NCBI RefSeq assembly: GCF_026230105.1
Contig: NC_079474.1
Span: 1,932,187 to 1,996,186 of the forward strand
Length of the DNA: 64,000 bases
Direction: 5' to 3'
Source: Diorhabda sublineata
Taxonomy: Eukaryota; Arthropoda; Insecta; Coleoptera; Chrysomelidae
Shown: piece after piece, positions 1 to 11,469 of the stretch
Position numbering within the stretch: the stretch's first letter is position 1
Layout of the letters: every line of letters begins with the position of its first letter
Position numbers and translations under genes: made by a program
Notes under the pieces: generated by a model
Databases searched by the model: none
What the model was told of the DNA's origin: nothing
What the model saw: only the letters and a program-made list of their open reading frames with translations

Positions 1-2640
1 TAAAAAAAAAATTTCGAAATCGGTTAGATATATACGGGGGGTGTTTAAAAAAATCGTAATTAAAAAAATATCGGAAAAAACCAAAAAAAAATTTTGAAAT
101 GTTGCTTGTACTTTTTACGATTTTATCCTTGGAAAATCTGTATACAACTAATATTCTATCCGAGCTAGTACAGCCAATTTTTCAAAATTCCTACTAGATT
201 TTCCACAAATAAAAAAATTATTTTAGTAAAAAAGAAAATTTCGAAAAAGTAACTTTATTTTTAAATTTCACCCTGTATAATCACTAGTTATTTCATCAAT
301 TCATTAACATCTCGTTATCTCTTATTTTTATAAAAAAAAAATTTCGAAATCGGTTAGATATATACGGGGGGTGTTTAAAAAAATCGTAATTAAAAAAATA
401 TCGGAAAAAACCAAAAAAAAATTTTGAAATGTTGCTTGTACTTTTTACGATTTTATCCTTGGAAAATCTGTATACAACTAATATTCTATCCGAGCTGGTA
501 CAGCCAATTTTTCAAAATTCCTACTAGATTTTCCACAAATAAAAAAATTATTTTAGTAAAAAAGAAAATTTCGAAAAAGTAGCTTTATTTTTATATTCCA
601 CCCTGTATAATCACTAGTTATTTCATCAATTCATTAACATCTCGTTATCTCTTATTTTTATAAAAAAAAATTTCGAAATCCGTTAGATATATACGGGGGG
701 TGTTTAAAAAAATCGTAATTAAAAAAATATCGGAAAAAACCAAAAAAAAATTTTGAACTATTGCTTGTACTTTTTACGATTTTATCCTTGGAAAATCTGT
801 ATACAACTAATATTCTATCCGAGCTGGTACAGCCAATTTTTCAAAATTCCTACTAGATTTTTCATAAATAAAAATTATTTTAATACAAAAGAAAATTTCG
901 AAAAAGTAGCTTTATTTTTATATTCCACCCTGTATAATCACTAGTTATTTCATCAATTCATTAACATCTCGTTATCTCTTATTTTTATAAAAAAAAATTT
1001 CGAGATCGGTTAGATATATACGGGGGGTGTTTAAAAAATATCGGAAATAACTAAAAAAAAATTTTGAACTATTGCTTGTACTTTTTACGATTTTATCCTT
1101 GGAAAACCTGTATACAACTAATATTCTATCCGAGCTGGTACAGCCAATTTTTCAAAATTCCTACTAGATTTTTCATAAATAAAAATTATTTTAATACAAA
1201 AGAAAATTTCGAAAAAGTAGCTTTATCTTTAAATTTCACCCTGTATAATCACCAATTATTTCATCAATTCATTAACATCTCGTTATCTCTTATTTTTATA
1301 AAAAAAAATTTCGAAATCCGTTAGATATATACGGGGGGTGTTTAAAAAAATCGTAATTAAAAAAATATCGGAAAAAACCAAAAAAAAATTTTGAACTATT
1401 GCTTGTACTTTTTACGATTTTATCCTTGGAAAATCTGTATACAACTAATATTCTATCCGAGCTGGTACAGCCAATTTTTCAAAATTCCTACTAGATTTTC
1501 CACAAATAAAAAAATTATTTTAGTAAATAAGAAAATTTCGAAAAAGTAGCTTTATTTTTATATTCCACCCTGTATAATCACTAGTTATTTCATCAATTCA
1601 TTAACATCTCGTTATCTCTTATTTTTATAAAAAAAAATTTCGAGATCGGTTAGATATATACGGGGGGTGTTTAAAAAATATCGGAAATAACTAAAAAAAA
1701 ATTTTGAACTATTGCTTGTACTTTTTACGATTTTATCCTTGGAAAACCTGTATACAACTAATATTCTATCCGAGCTGGTACAGCCAATTTTTCAAAATTC
1801 CTACTAGATTTTTCATAAATAAAAATTATTTTAATACAAAAGAAAATTTCGAAAAAGTAGCTTTATCTTTAAATTTCACCCTGTATAATCACCAATTATT
1901 TCATCAATTCATTAACATCTCGTTATCTCTTATTTTTATAAAAAAAAATTTCGAAATCCGTTAGATATATACGGGGGGTGTTTAAAAAAATCGTAATTAA
2001 AAAAATATCGGAAAAAACCAAAAAAAAATTTTGAACTATTGCTTGTACTTTTTACGATTTTATCCTTGGAAAACCTGTATACAACTAATATTCTATCCGA
2101 GCTGGTACAGCCAATTTTTCAAAATTCCTACTAGATTTTTCATAAATAAAAATTATTTTAATACAAAAGAAAATTTCGAAAAAGTAGCTTTATTTTTATA
2201 TTCCACCCTGTATAATCACTAGTTATTTCATCAATTCATTAACATCTCGTTATCTCTTATTTTTATAAAAAAAAATTTCGAAATCCGTTAGATATATACG
2301 GGGGGTGTTTAAAAAAATCGTAATTAAAAAAATATCAGAAAAAACCAAAAAAAAATTTTGAACTATTGCTTGTAATTTTTACGATTTTATCCTTGGAAAA
2401 CCTGTATACAACTAATATTCTATCCGAGCTGGTACAGCCAATTTTTCAAAATTCCTACTAGATTTTTCATAAATAAAAATTATTTTAATACAAAAGAAAA
2501 TTTCGAAAAAGTAGCTTTATCTTTAAATTTCACCCTGTATAATCACCAATTATTTCATCAATTCATTAACATCTCTTATTTTTCTAAAAAAAAAAATTTC
2601 GAAATCGGTTAGATATATACGGGGGGTGTTTCGGAAGTAT
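1..2640. repeat. Tandem satellite-like array, 311-330 bp unit, about 8 copies
   Basis: The landmark GTTAGATATATACGGGGGG recurs near 21, 351, 681, 1007, 1318, 1647, 1959, 2286 and 2606, giving periods of 330, 330, 326, 311, 329, 312, 327 and 320. Copies are very similar. Short units (starting near 1007 and 1647) lack about 15 bases just after GGTGTTTAAAAAA and alternate with full-length units. Every unit carries the phrase CACCCTGTATAATCAC. The array runs off the left edge of the window, and its last unit degrades after about 2640. Short open frames of 63-86 residues recur in each unit but are AT-rich, lack any domain and simply follow the repeat period, so I treat the array as non-coding. Confidence 0.95.
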
Positions 2641-3050
2641 CGGAAATAACGAGATTTAAATTTGATTAAATTAAAATGAAAATTATTAAACTTTATACAC
2701 GACGGTAAAGTTTGTACATCCAATTTTCAATAAAATCTGATATAAATACATTTTTTATCTCTATATATATTCGAATAACTGAGAATCTGAGGTATTGCTG
2801 TTTTGAATATTGATTTCTCATCGGACACTATAAAATAAAGTTTGAGCAATTTTTATTTGTTAACATTTAGGGGTAGCGGAGCTCGCGAATTTTCAAAAAA
2901 TATCCACACGCAACAACCCCGGCGAATACATTTTGTTTTTTTGTTTTTTTCAAAATACGCGAGCGAATTCACCAATGCTTATTTTCGAAAAAAATTCGTT
3001 CGAAAATAAGCAACATTTTCGTTTCCCGAATAAAATATTTACAAAATCTT
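2641..3050. other. AT-rich spacer downstream of the zinc-finger gene
   Basis: This stretch separates the left array from the 3' end of the minus-strand zinc-finger gene. I see no gene in it. It holds one strong inverted repeat (listed separately) and otherwise unique AT-rich sequence with T-runs near 2935-2950. Confidence 0.6.
2976..3012. repeat. Perfect 14-bp inverted repeat (hairpin)
   Basis: TGCTTATTTTCGAA (2976-2989) is followed after 9 bases by its exact reverse complement (2999-3012). In the minus-strand transcript this would fall about 40-75 nt past the AATAAA signal, close to or beyond the cleavage site, so it could influence 3'-end formation. It could equally be the relic of a small palindromic element. 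Confidence 0.75.
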
Positions 3051-3056
3051 TTTATT
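3051..3056 (-). terminator. Poly(A) signal AATAAA of the zinc-finger gene
   Basis: TTTATT on the plus strand reads AATAAA on the minus strand, about 70 nt downstream of the TGA stop at 3126-3128. Position and orientation fit the zinc-finger gene. In AT-rich DNA such hexamers also occur by chance. Confidence 0.5.
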
Positions 3057-3125
3057 TTCCAATTCAATTCACATTTAGTTAAAAAAAAAAAAAAAAATCA
3101 TTTTCATCAAAGTACGCAAGGTGCG

Positions 3126-5819
3126 TCAACGTATCGCCATTAATTTGGACTGCGTTTTCCTGACGTGCGTCTCGCAGTGCTTCATCATGTGGTCCTTCCT
3201 GATGAAACCCTTGCCGCAAGTTTCGCAAGCGTACGGTTTTTGCCCGGTATGCAAACACATATGCCTCCTGAGATCGGTTTTGTGATTAAATTGCTTCGGA
3301 CACAGCTCGCACTTGTGGGGTTTGTCGCCGGCGTGTTTGGTCAGATGTTCCTGGTAAGTAATTTCGCACGAAAATCTTTTACCGCACCTCGTACATTTGA
3401 AAGGTTTATCGCCGCTGTGGAAGGTCTTGTTGTGTTGCGTCAGATAACAGGCCTTATTGAAAATCTTGTCGCAATCGTAACATTTGTGCAAACCCGGTTT
3501 ACTCGTAGTAGACGTTATCAAATGGATGCCGGTGGTGTTTTCTTCGTAATCCCTTTTGGTGTGGGCCTTCTCCGGCGATTTCGGCTGGGCCTCCAATCTC
3601 AATTTGATATCGTCCATTATCTGCATCTTATTTTCTTCCATTATCTTGGATTCGTTTTCCGACGTCATGGATATCATGCTCAAATCTTCTTCTTGGATTC
3701 GCTCGTTCGGGGAATAACCCAAAATGTATTCTTGCGTTTTGGGGGACGAATCGTTTTGCGTTATGACGGTGAGTTCGTCGTTTTTATATAAAATCGTTTC
3801 ATCGGGTAAATTCGTTTCGTAGTAATTGGTTAGAGGAGCCGTCGCCGACTCCCTGCCCCCCACGTTAGCTGATTCGTAACCGTTGTTGAATCTGTGCGCT
3901 TGGATTTGCGCGAAACTCGGCAACGGCTGATTATTTTCGACTATGCGTTGTTGAAAACTAAACTGGTATTCACCAGTAATATTGTGGTTGTTGGTGGTGA
4001 TAACCATAGCCGGCATAACGTGGGGGGCAAGCTCGTTTGGGTACATCTGGTATTGGTTGTTGTTGTCCATCGACATCATATGTTGGGCCGGTATATTGAA
4101 CCCCCCATGGGGCGTACTGATTGAAGGAGTGGTCAGCGTTAGCAGGCCCCCCAGGTTGTTGGTTGAGGGACCTGCATCCCCGTTTGGGGGACTACCGTTC
4201 GATATATGCGGACTAGGATGTTGCTGCTGCATCGGAGATCCCATCGGGGAATGTATATTGGGCGCCGACGGCGGTTGTCTATTATCGTAAGGAACGTTTA
4301 AACCGCTTATCGTACCTAATCTGTCGTATTGGGTGGCGTCTTCGTTGCGTACTTCGTCTCCCGAATTACTCGATTGCGGACGTTCTTCTTGTTTAGAAGA
4401 CGTTTCTCTGGTAGGATGATGATGGGCGCTGATTGGTAAACCGGCCGGATCCGGTTGTCCGCTCGATTTAACCGCGTTTTTATGTAAAGTTGTATTGTAA
4501 TGTCTTTTCAAATGTCCCGAACTGGTGAACCATTTATTACAAGCCGTACAATTGTAAGTTTTGGGTCTTCTGGCTTCGTTCGATTTCCAATTGGCTCCTT
4601 TACCTACCGGAGTCGGTTGAGGTATCGCATTCGTCGGTATTTGACTACTAGAAATAACCGAATTATTCGTCGGAGATGTCATTTGTTCGAACGGTCGGTA
4701 ATTTTGATTTAGACCTTCTTGATTCGTCGTCGTCGTCGTCGTCGTCGTCGTTACGTTATTACCGATAAATTCTTGATGTGGCGGAAATAATTTCTGTTGT
4801 TGTTGTTGTTGTTGTTGTTCTGGAATATTTTGTGTAAATAACCTTTGTTGCGGCGAAGGCCACGAATTCAACATCGCCGATACCGAATGCGGATTCGGAT
4901 CGCCGTTTTGACGTTTTTCGTCTTCGTTATAAACGTTGTGGACGACTTTGTGCGAATCCAAATCCAAAATTTCGCTCTGAGTCGGATCCTCTTGTTTGAT
5001 AACGACGTGCTCGAACATGAAATGTTGTTGATTGGTTTGGTGATAAGGTGCGAGGTGCGGTGCGACCGCGGGCGTCGCGGGGTGCGCGATATTCAAATGT
5101 TCTATTAGTTGGGAAGCGGAGTCGCACACGTATCCGCACTTATCGCATTGTTTGGGGCTGGGGGACGGGGTAGGTTGCGGCGGATAGGCGGGACTCGAAG
5201 ACGGTACCTGTGCCTGCCTGTCGTACGGACTGTTTTGAGTTTGGTTGTAAGGGTGGTATCTGTAAGGGGTTTTGTGGACGAAAGATTCTTGATTGAATTG
5301 TTGGTTTGAATGATCTAATGAGAAATATTGTTCGGGGTAATTGGAATAAAATTGATTGGTCGGCGAATGTCTTTCGATTTTTATCGGATAATTTTGGAAA
5401 TTCGTCGGGAAACTGGAATTTTCTTGATAAGGTGACGAAGCGCTTTGGTAACTTTGAGGAGTCGGGGGATGACCGAAAACCGTTTCGGGGGTGGCCCTAC
5501 TATAATCCGGACTCTTTTTTTGCATTGAATCTGAACTATCGGCGGCGGCGGCTACGGTATTATTTGGATTTAACTCACGTTTAGATATTATGTTGTTTTT
5601 GGAGTTGTTGTTGTTGTTGGTTTCTTCGGGATTCGTCGATGTGGACGATTGAGCTTGTACAGCCCAATTTTTTAGCAAATTCTCTTTGTGGTACTGCAGA
5701 TGCACTTCCAAGGATTCGGCCGAATTGAGGGAAATTCCACATTCCTTACAATGGAAAGGACTATTCATCTGTTGTAGATATTGTTGTGGTGTGGTGACAC
5801 CGCTGCTGCTATTTGCCAT
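3126..5819 (-). CDS. C2H2 zinc-finger transcription factor, 897 residues
   Basis: This is an intact frame from ATG at 5819 to TGA at 3126. The start is supported by an in-frame TAA 24 nt upstream (5841-5843) and by G at both -3 and +4. Seven C2H2 fingers are visible. Three are isolated: residues 24-44 (C24, C27, H40, H44), 225-246 and 424-446, the last with a wide HxxxxxH pair. Four are clustered at the C terminus, at 780-801, 809-829, 837-857 and 865-885. Those four are joined by linkers of the GDKPFKC/GQKPYAC type, typical of DNA-binding arrays. The region between is low complexity: Asn/Ser/Pro-rich, with eight Gln at 335-342 and nine Thr at 357-365. A second copy of a finger-like start, CDKCGYVC, begins the middle isolated finger. 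By family knowledge this is a nuclear sequence-specific regulator; targets are not deducible. The architecture recalls insect multi-finger regulators, possibly the datilografo type, but I cannot confirm orthology. No intron interrupts the frame. Confidence 0.93.
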   Translation of the reverse strand: MANSSSGVTTPQQYLQQMNSPFHCKECGISLNSAESLEVHLQYHKENLLKNWAVQAQSSTSTNPEETNNNNNSKNNIISKRELNPNNTVAAAADSSDSMQKKSPDYSRATPETVFGHPPTPQSYQSASSPYQENSSFPTNFQNYPIKIERHSPTNQFYSNYPEQYFSLDHSNQQFNQESFVHKTPYRYHPYNQTQNSPYDRQAQVPSSSPAYPPQPTPSPSPKQCDKCGYVCDSASQLIEHLNIAHPATPAVAPHLAPYHQTNQQHFMFEHVVIKQEDPTQSEILDLDSHKVVHNVYNEDEKRQNGDPNPHSVSAMLNSWPSPQQRLFTQNIPEQQQQQQQQKLFPPHQEFIGNNVTTTTTTTTTNQEGLNQNYRPFEQMTSPTNNSVISSSQIPTNAIPQPTPVGKGANWKSNEARRPKTYNCTACNKWFTSSGHLKRHYNTTLHKNAVKSSGQPDPAGLPISAHHHPTRETSSKQEERPQSSNSGDEVRNEDATQYDRLGTISGLNVPYDNRQPPSAPNIHSPMGSPMQQQHPSPHISNGSPPNGDAGPSTNNLGGLLTLTTPSISTPHGGFNIPAQHMMSMDNNNQYQMYPNELAPHVMPAMVITTNNHNITGEYQFSFQQRIVENNQPLPSFAQIQAHRFNNGYESANVGGRESATAPLTNYYETNLPDETILYKNDELTVITQNDSSPKTQEYILGYSPNERIQEEDLSMISMTSENESKIMEENKMQIMDDIKLRLEAQPKSPEKAHTKRDYEENTTGIHLITSTTSKPGLHKCYDCDKIFNKACYLTQHNKTFHSGDKPFKCTRCGKRFSCEITYQEHLTKHAGDKPHKCELCPKQFNHKTDLRRHMCLHTGQKPYACETCGKGFIRKDHMMKHCETHVRKTQSKLMAIR

Positions 5820-6480
5820 GGCACGATTAAAAAACAGTTTTTATATCGATTCGAAACACAAAATAAAAAGTTTTTTAAAAACAAAAAATACGATAGTCAC
5901 TTTTTAAATATCATAACATTTCAATTTTCGTTCGGTCCGGGTGGCATAACGTTCAAAATGTAATAGTACAAACCGCTTTTGTTTGAAATTAGCATAGCAC
6001 TCGGTAAATTATAAAATAAATAAATTAAAAGAAAAAAAAAACTGTCGAAATGTCTCTTTAGCCCATTATTATTTATTTTCGCGACACTCCGTACGCGAAA
6101 ATCCAACGCGCGACGTCATATTTAATATAAAAAAAAAACCGAACGACAACGGATCACCGAAAAAACGAAAAAAAAAAAAAAATAACTTTTTCAAACTCCG
6201 TAATTTTGTTACAACGTTCGCTTCGGTCTAAGCGTTGTTGTCGTCACCAAATTCGACTTTATACTGATACGGGCCGGTGTCTCTTGACGAAATTCGGTGG
6301 TCCAAGTGCGTAGTTTTGCGAGTATCGCATAGGCCGGCCGAGACGTTTTCGGCCAATGGCGTAGCCGGCTTTAATGCGTTCGGGCTAGTGGGGGGTAAGA
6401 TGCTGCATTTTTGAACACACATTTGAGTTTCGGATTATGTTTTTGCTTCTGCCAGCATTTCGCCTTGCTTACTACCAAAC
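5820..6480 (-). promoter_or_regulatory. Probable 5' leader and promoter region of the zinc-finger gene
   Basis: This unique DNA lies directly upstream of the gene and before the next repeat array. It includes a CRE-like core, GACGTCAT at about 6112-6119, and a GC-richer block at 6230-6470, unlike the surrounding AT-rich repeats. A TATAAAAA on the minus strand (5838-5845) is too close to the ATG to serve as its TATA box. Assignment as promoter is inference from position and composition. Confidence 0.4.
6228..6422 (-). other. Short open frame (64 codons) in the presumed leader of the zinc-finger gene
   Basis: This is an ATG-to-stop frame in the GC-richer block upstream of the zinc-finger gene, in the same reading frame but ending 385 nt before the TAA that precedes the main ATG. 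No family is recognised. It could be an upstream ORF in a long leader, part of a spliced 5' exon, or chance. Base composition is more gene-like than the flanks. Confidence 0.25.
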
Positions 6481-6574
6481 ACAACAAAAATAAAACTTTT
6501 TTTTTATTCGTTTCAATCGTTATTCGTTACTAGATTTAATTATGCTATAGTTTTCAAACGTGTATTTGTATACA

Positions 6575-9500
6575 GCGTGTCCTAAAAAGTGTACAACGTC
6601 GATGTCATGGAATGGGTGATGAATTAACTCGATTTTCCTATGAAATCGGTTCAAGATAATGAATTTTTAAGTTTTTTTGAGAATAATAGCTGAAAATACA
6701 CCTCTATAGCTAAAGTATTATATTAATTTTCGAGTCAAACGTATAGTTTCCCTGGGAATCGAATTTACGAGAGTTTTCCTAAATTTTTCGCCTATTAAAT
6801 TCATCATTTTCGATAATTCAATGACATTTTGACGAATCTGAAACATTTTTTTCCATTTTCAGAGCAAAATGGTCCCTTTTGAAAAATTAATTTTTGTTTT
6901 TTAACTTTATCTCATATAATTCGCTTTGTATAAACACGTGAAAGCTGTTGTATTTTTTTTATGATAAAATCGATGTTCCTTTTCGTCTTTTTTTTTGTAT
7001 TACAACGTTGCCAGTTCAAAATTGTAGATACTATAAATTAATACAGTGTTATTTTTCAAAAAAACATTGACTTCAGCTTTCACCCTGTATATTTCTCACA
7101 AATATGGAAGTGGTAGAACAAAATATGAAAAATCACTTAGAAAAATGTTTTCTTAATCGATTCGTACCAAAAATAAATCGATATGTCGCATGGTTTCGGA
7201 AATATAGAACTTTTCATACCGACATGTCAAATTTTTTCGAATTTACAGTTTTACACGAAATCCAATTTTAGTGAATTTTCATCAATTTTTCGCATTAAAT
7301 AGTTTTATTTCGAGCAACCGGTATCATTTTCGATAATTCAATGACATTTTGACGAATCTGAAACATTTTTTTCCATTTTCAGAGCAAAATGGTCCCTTTT
7401 GAAAAATTAATTTTTGTTTTTTAACTTTATCTCATATAATTCGCTTTGTATAAACACGTGAAAGCTGTTGTATTTTTTTTATGATAAAATCGATGTTCCT
7501 TTTCGTCTTTTTTTTTGTATTACAACGTTGCCAGTTCAAAATTGTAGATACTATAAATTAATACAGTGTTATTTTTCAAAAAAACATTGACTTCAGCTTT
7601 CACCCTGTATATTTCTCACAAATATGGAAGTGGTAGAACAAAATATGAAAAATCACTTAGAAAAATGTTTTCTTAATCGATTCGTACCAAAAATAAATCG
7701 ATATGTCGCATGGTTTCGGAAATATAGAACTTTTCATACCGACATGTCAAATTTTTTCGAATTTACAGTTTTACACGAAATCCAATTTTAGTGAATTTTC
7801 ATCAATTTTTCGCATTAAATAGTTTTATTTCGAGCAGGCGGTATCAATTTCAATAATTCAATGACATTTTGACGAATCTGAAACATTTTTTTTCCATTTT
7901 CAGAGCAAAAAAAGTCCCTTTTGAAAAATTAATTTTTGTTTTTTAACTTTATCTCATATAATTCGCTTTGTATAAACACGAGAAAGCTGTTGTATTTTTT
8001 TTATGATAAAATCGATGTTCCTTTTCGTCTTTTTTTTTGTATTACAACGTTGCCAGTTCAAACTGTAGATACTATAAATTAATACAGTGTTATTTTTCAA
8101 AAAAACATTGACTTCAACTTTCACCCTGTATATTTCTCACAAATATGGAAGTGGTAGAACAAAATATGAAAAATCACTTAGAAAAATGTTTTCTTAATCG
8201 ATTCGTACAAAAAATAAATCGATATGTCGCATGGTTTCGGAAATATAGAACTTTTTATACCGACATGTCGAAATTTTTTCGAATTTACAGTTTTACACTA
8301 AATCCAATTTTAGTGAATTTTCATCAATTTTTCGCATTTAATAGTTTTATTTCGAGCAACCGGTATCATTTTCGATAATTCAATGACATTTTGACGAATC
8401 TGAAACATTTTTTTTCCATTTTCAGAGCAAAAAAAGTCCCTTTTGAAAAATTAATTTTTGTTTTTTAACTTTATCTCATATAATTCGCTTTGTATAAACA
8501 CGTGAAAGCTGTTGTATTTTTTTTATGATGAAATCGACTTTCCTTTTCGTTTTTTTTTTGTATTACAACGTTGCCAGTTCAAAACTGTAGATACTATAAA
8601 TTTATATAATGTTATTTTTCAAAAAAACATTGACTTTAGCTTTCACCCTGTATATTTCTCACAAATATGGAAGTAGAGGAATAAAATATGAAAAATTACT
8701 TAGAAAAATGTTTTCTTAATCGATTCGTACAAAAAATAAATCGATATGTCGCATGGTTTCGGAAATATAGAACTTTTTATACCGACATGTCGAAATTTTT
8801 TCGAATTTACAGTTTTACACTAAATCCAATTTTAGTGAATTTTCATCAATTTTTCGCATTTAATAGTTTTATTTCGAGCAAGCGGTATCATTTTCGATAA
8901 TTCAATGACATTTTGACGAATCTGAAACATTTTTTTCCATTTTCAGAGCAAAAAGGTCCCTTTTGAAAAATTAATTTTTGTTTTTTAAATTTATCTCATA
9001 TAATTCGCTTTGTATAAACACGTGAAAGCTGTTGTATTTTTTTATGATGAAATCGACGTTCCTTTTCGTCTTTTTTTTGTATTACAACGTTGCCAGTTCA
9101 AAACTGTAGATACTATAAATTAATACAGTGTTATTTTTCAAAAAAACATTGACTTCAACTTTTACCCTGTATATTTCTCACAAATATGGAAGTGACAGAA
9201 CAAAATATGAAAAATCACTTAGAAAAATGTTTTCTTAATCGATTCTTACTAAAAATAAATCGATATCTCGAATGGTTTCGGAAATATAGAACTTTTTATA
9301 CCGACATGTCAAAATATTTTTGAAATTTCTCAATTTTTTGACGTAATAGTTGGAAAATACACCTTTATAGTAAAAATATGCGAAAAACCATGGAATACAT
9401 GAACCATGAAGCACAGAAAAATTATGTTAGTTTCCCGGTCAAATTTATAGTTTCACAAAAAATTCAATTTTCACGAATTTTCCTCAATTTTTCGAATTTA

Positions 9501-9850
9501 ATAGTTTTCTTTCGAGCAACCGGTTTCATTTTCAATGTTTAAATGAAATTTAAATGAATTTGAAACAATTTCTCTTTTGTCGACGTTCGTTTTCGTTTTT
9601 TTTTTGTATTACAACGTTGCCAGTTCAAAACTGTAAATACTATAAACTAATACAGTGTTATTTTTCAAAAAAAACATCACTTCAAGTTTCACCCTGTACA
9701 TTTCTAGCAAATATGGAACTAAAGTAATAAAATATGAAAAATCACTTAGACACACGTTTTCTTAAACGATTCGTATCAGAAATAAATCGATATCTCGAAT
9801 GGTTTCCGAGATAGAGAACTTTTTATACGAGAATGTCAAATTTTTGGATT
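6575..9850. repeat. Tandem array, ~520 bp unit, about 5-6 copies
   Basis: The landmark CGATAATTCAATGACATT recurs at 6811, 7331, 7851 (variant), 8373 and 8895, giving periods of 520, 520, 522 and 522. A diverged last copy has its landmark near 9531. The first and last copies carry an extra ~110-bp segment (about 6690-6760 and 9330-9430, with 'GAAAATACACCT.TATAG') absent from the inner copies. The inner units therefore look like an amplified deletion derivative of a longer ancestral unit. Each unit has TTTCACCCTGTATATTTCTC. The left edge begins ACAGCGTGTCCTAAAAAG, similar to ends of insect non-autonomous elements. Frames of 70-77 residues at 8145-8378 and 8688-8900 follow the repeat and match no known domain. 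Confidence 0.93.
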
Positions 9851-11469
9851 TTTTTTTTACATTATAGTTACAAATACAACTTTATAGTAAAAATTAGAAA
9901 AAAAATCATGTTAACTGAAGAAAGTTGATGTTTAACAGTAACAACGAATAAATTAATCAAAAAGATTGAAATAGGAAGCAAGTCAAAGAAGAAATAGCAT
10001 ACAGGAACCAGACAAAAAGTACTAAAAAGAAAATGTGGTAAAATTTTTCGAAAAAAGCAAAGAAAAACTAAATATGATCTTTTTTTAAATTATTATCCTT
10101 TAATTCAACTAAAAATATACTGGGTGATTGAATAATGACATATTTCGTAATTTAAAAACGATTTCAAAGTCAAGGTGAGAGCGATAAACTTTTCAAAGCT
10201 GAATATAAACTCTTGTGAACTTATTTTGGCGGATAATTTTTTTTTATTTTGCAAGCCAGACTCTGTCTGCATGCATTAATTGCATCCTCGAGGCATTTTC
10301 GAATTCGGCCGTGGATCCTTCTCTCTTTAAACTGTTTGATTTCTAAGATCCAGTCTAATCGTAACCGTTTAATTAATAGAAACAAAAGTTTTTCAAAATT
10401 ATTAAAAAAAATTATTAATTTCAATATAAATTGTTAACGACGTTCATAAATGATGTAAATTTTATTTATTAATTATAAATAATACGTGGGTTGAAGTGAA
10501 AGTACATTAAAACAAAGTCTTCAATCGCACATACGAGGACAACACAAAAAGTATGTCACTAGAAACAACTTATGCGTCATACTGGTACCTTGTTCGCTTG
10601 AAGACAGACAAAAGGCGTTAAAATTTTGAATTTTACATCTCATAATTTCATTTATAAAGTCTTAAAGTCCACTTTTAAGTACGAAAGAGTAAAAAAAACT
10701 TATTTGCTGTTTCAACTATCTATAAACAAATCAAATAACACTCGTATGACAACAAACCGTCGCCATTAACGTCAAACTGTATAATGTCAATGTCAGATTT
10801 GACAGATATACATAAGTGTTGCCATATTTCGAAACATATGGTCGACGGTCTTTCTTAGTTGCCCACCCGGTATTTGCTAAGTACAGTTCCGGAAATTGAA
10901 ACTTTTATTCCAGTAAATTTCGTCCTGTTTAAGGACCTTTATTTAAAAATTCGAAAATATTTATACTTTACGAGATATAGTCGAATACAATGAAGAATCG
11001 TGTGATAAATATGATATACCCGGTATAATATTATATGGATACACGTATTTTCGATGCAGAGGGTTAATTAGAAGATGTTGATTACAAAATAATCATTAAT
11101 AAACTTCTAACGATTCGCAATCATTACGGAATTCTTCTTTCAAGTCAAATCGAAATTTTTTCGAGAACAACACATTAAACCGTGACGTATAATGAATGAA
11201 CATTAATCCAAAGGCGTCTAGATCTTCGTTTCGTAAAGGTAAATGCACCTTTGTCCTTGCAGATTTACAAATTGCATGTTGCATTGCATCCAAAATTTAA
11301 ATTTAGGCTTACGTCATGCTACGGTGATTTTGGTATTGGAATTAGACTCGTTCATGTGAAAAGACATTTTGCGTACAAAGTATCAATTCGATCAGTTCCA
11401 AATTATATACAAGTCGAAAATTTAAGATATTTAAATAATTATTGTACTTGACTTTTAATTATTTTTTGA
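9851..11469. other. AT-rich intergenic DNA with old repeat fragments
   Basis: No supported gene is present. A ~70-bp piece near 10765-10835 (TGTCAATGTCAGATTTGACA followed by a 'GTTGCCATAT' block) recurs near 19075-19130, so it is a dispersed repeat. Short opposing frames at 10221-10437 lie in a slightly more complex stretch, possibly a transposon relic, but I do not recognise them. Confidence 0.5.

Noticed and set aside
753..2222. Repeated 63-86 codon frames in the left array
   Set aside because: They recur once per ~325-bp unit, are Phe/Tyr/Asn-rich by composition and have no motif. They are by-products of the repeat.
1..2640. CENP-B box in the arrays
   Set aside because: TTCG and CGGG words occur, but not in the TTCG-N4-A-N2-CGGG spacing in any of the units I checked.
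3081..3097. Run of 17 A next to the zinc-finger gene as a retrocopy tail
   Set aside because: The gene is on the minus strand, so a retrocopy tail would appear as T on the plus strand. The run is in the wrong orientation.
3165..5584. Several long plus-strand frames (up to 208 codons)
   Set aside because: They lie antisense to the zinc-finger coding sequence and are explained by its codon composition.
5838..5845. TATA box for the zinc-finger gene
   Set aside because: It lies only about 20 nt from the start codon, which would place transcription start at or after the ATG.
8145..8900. 70-77 codon frames beginning MEVVEQNMKNH and MKNYLEKC
   Set aside because: They track the 520-bp repeat, are broken by frameshifts in the other units and match no domain.
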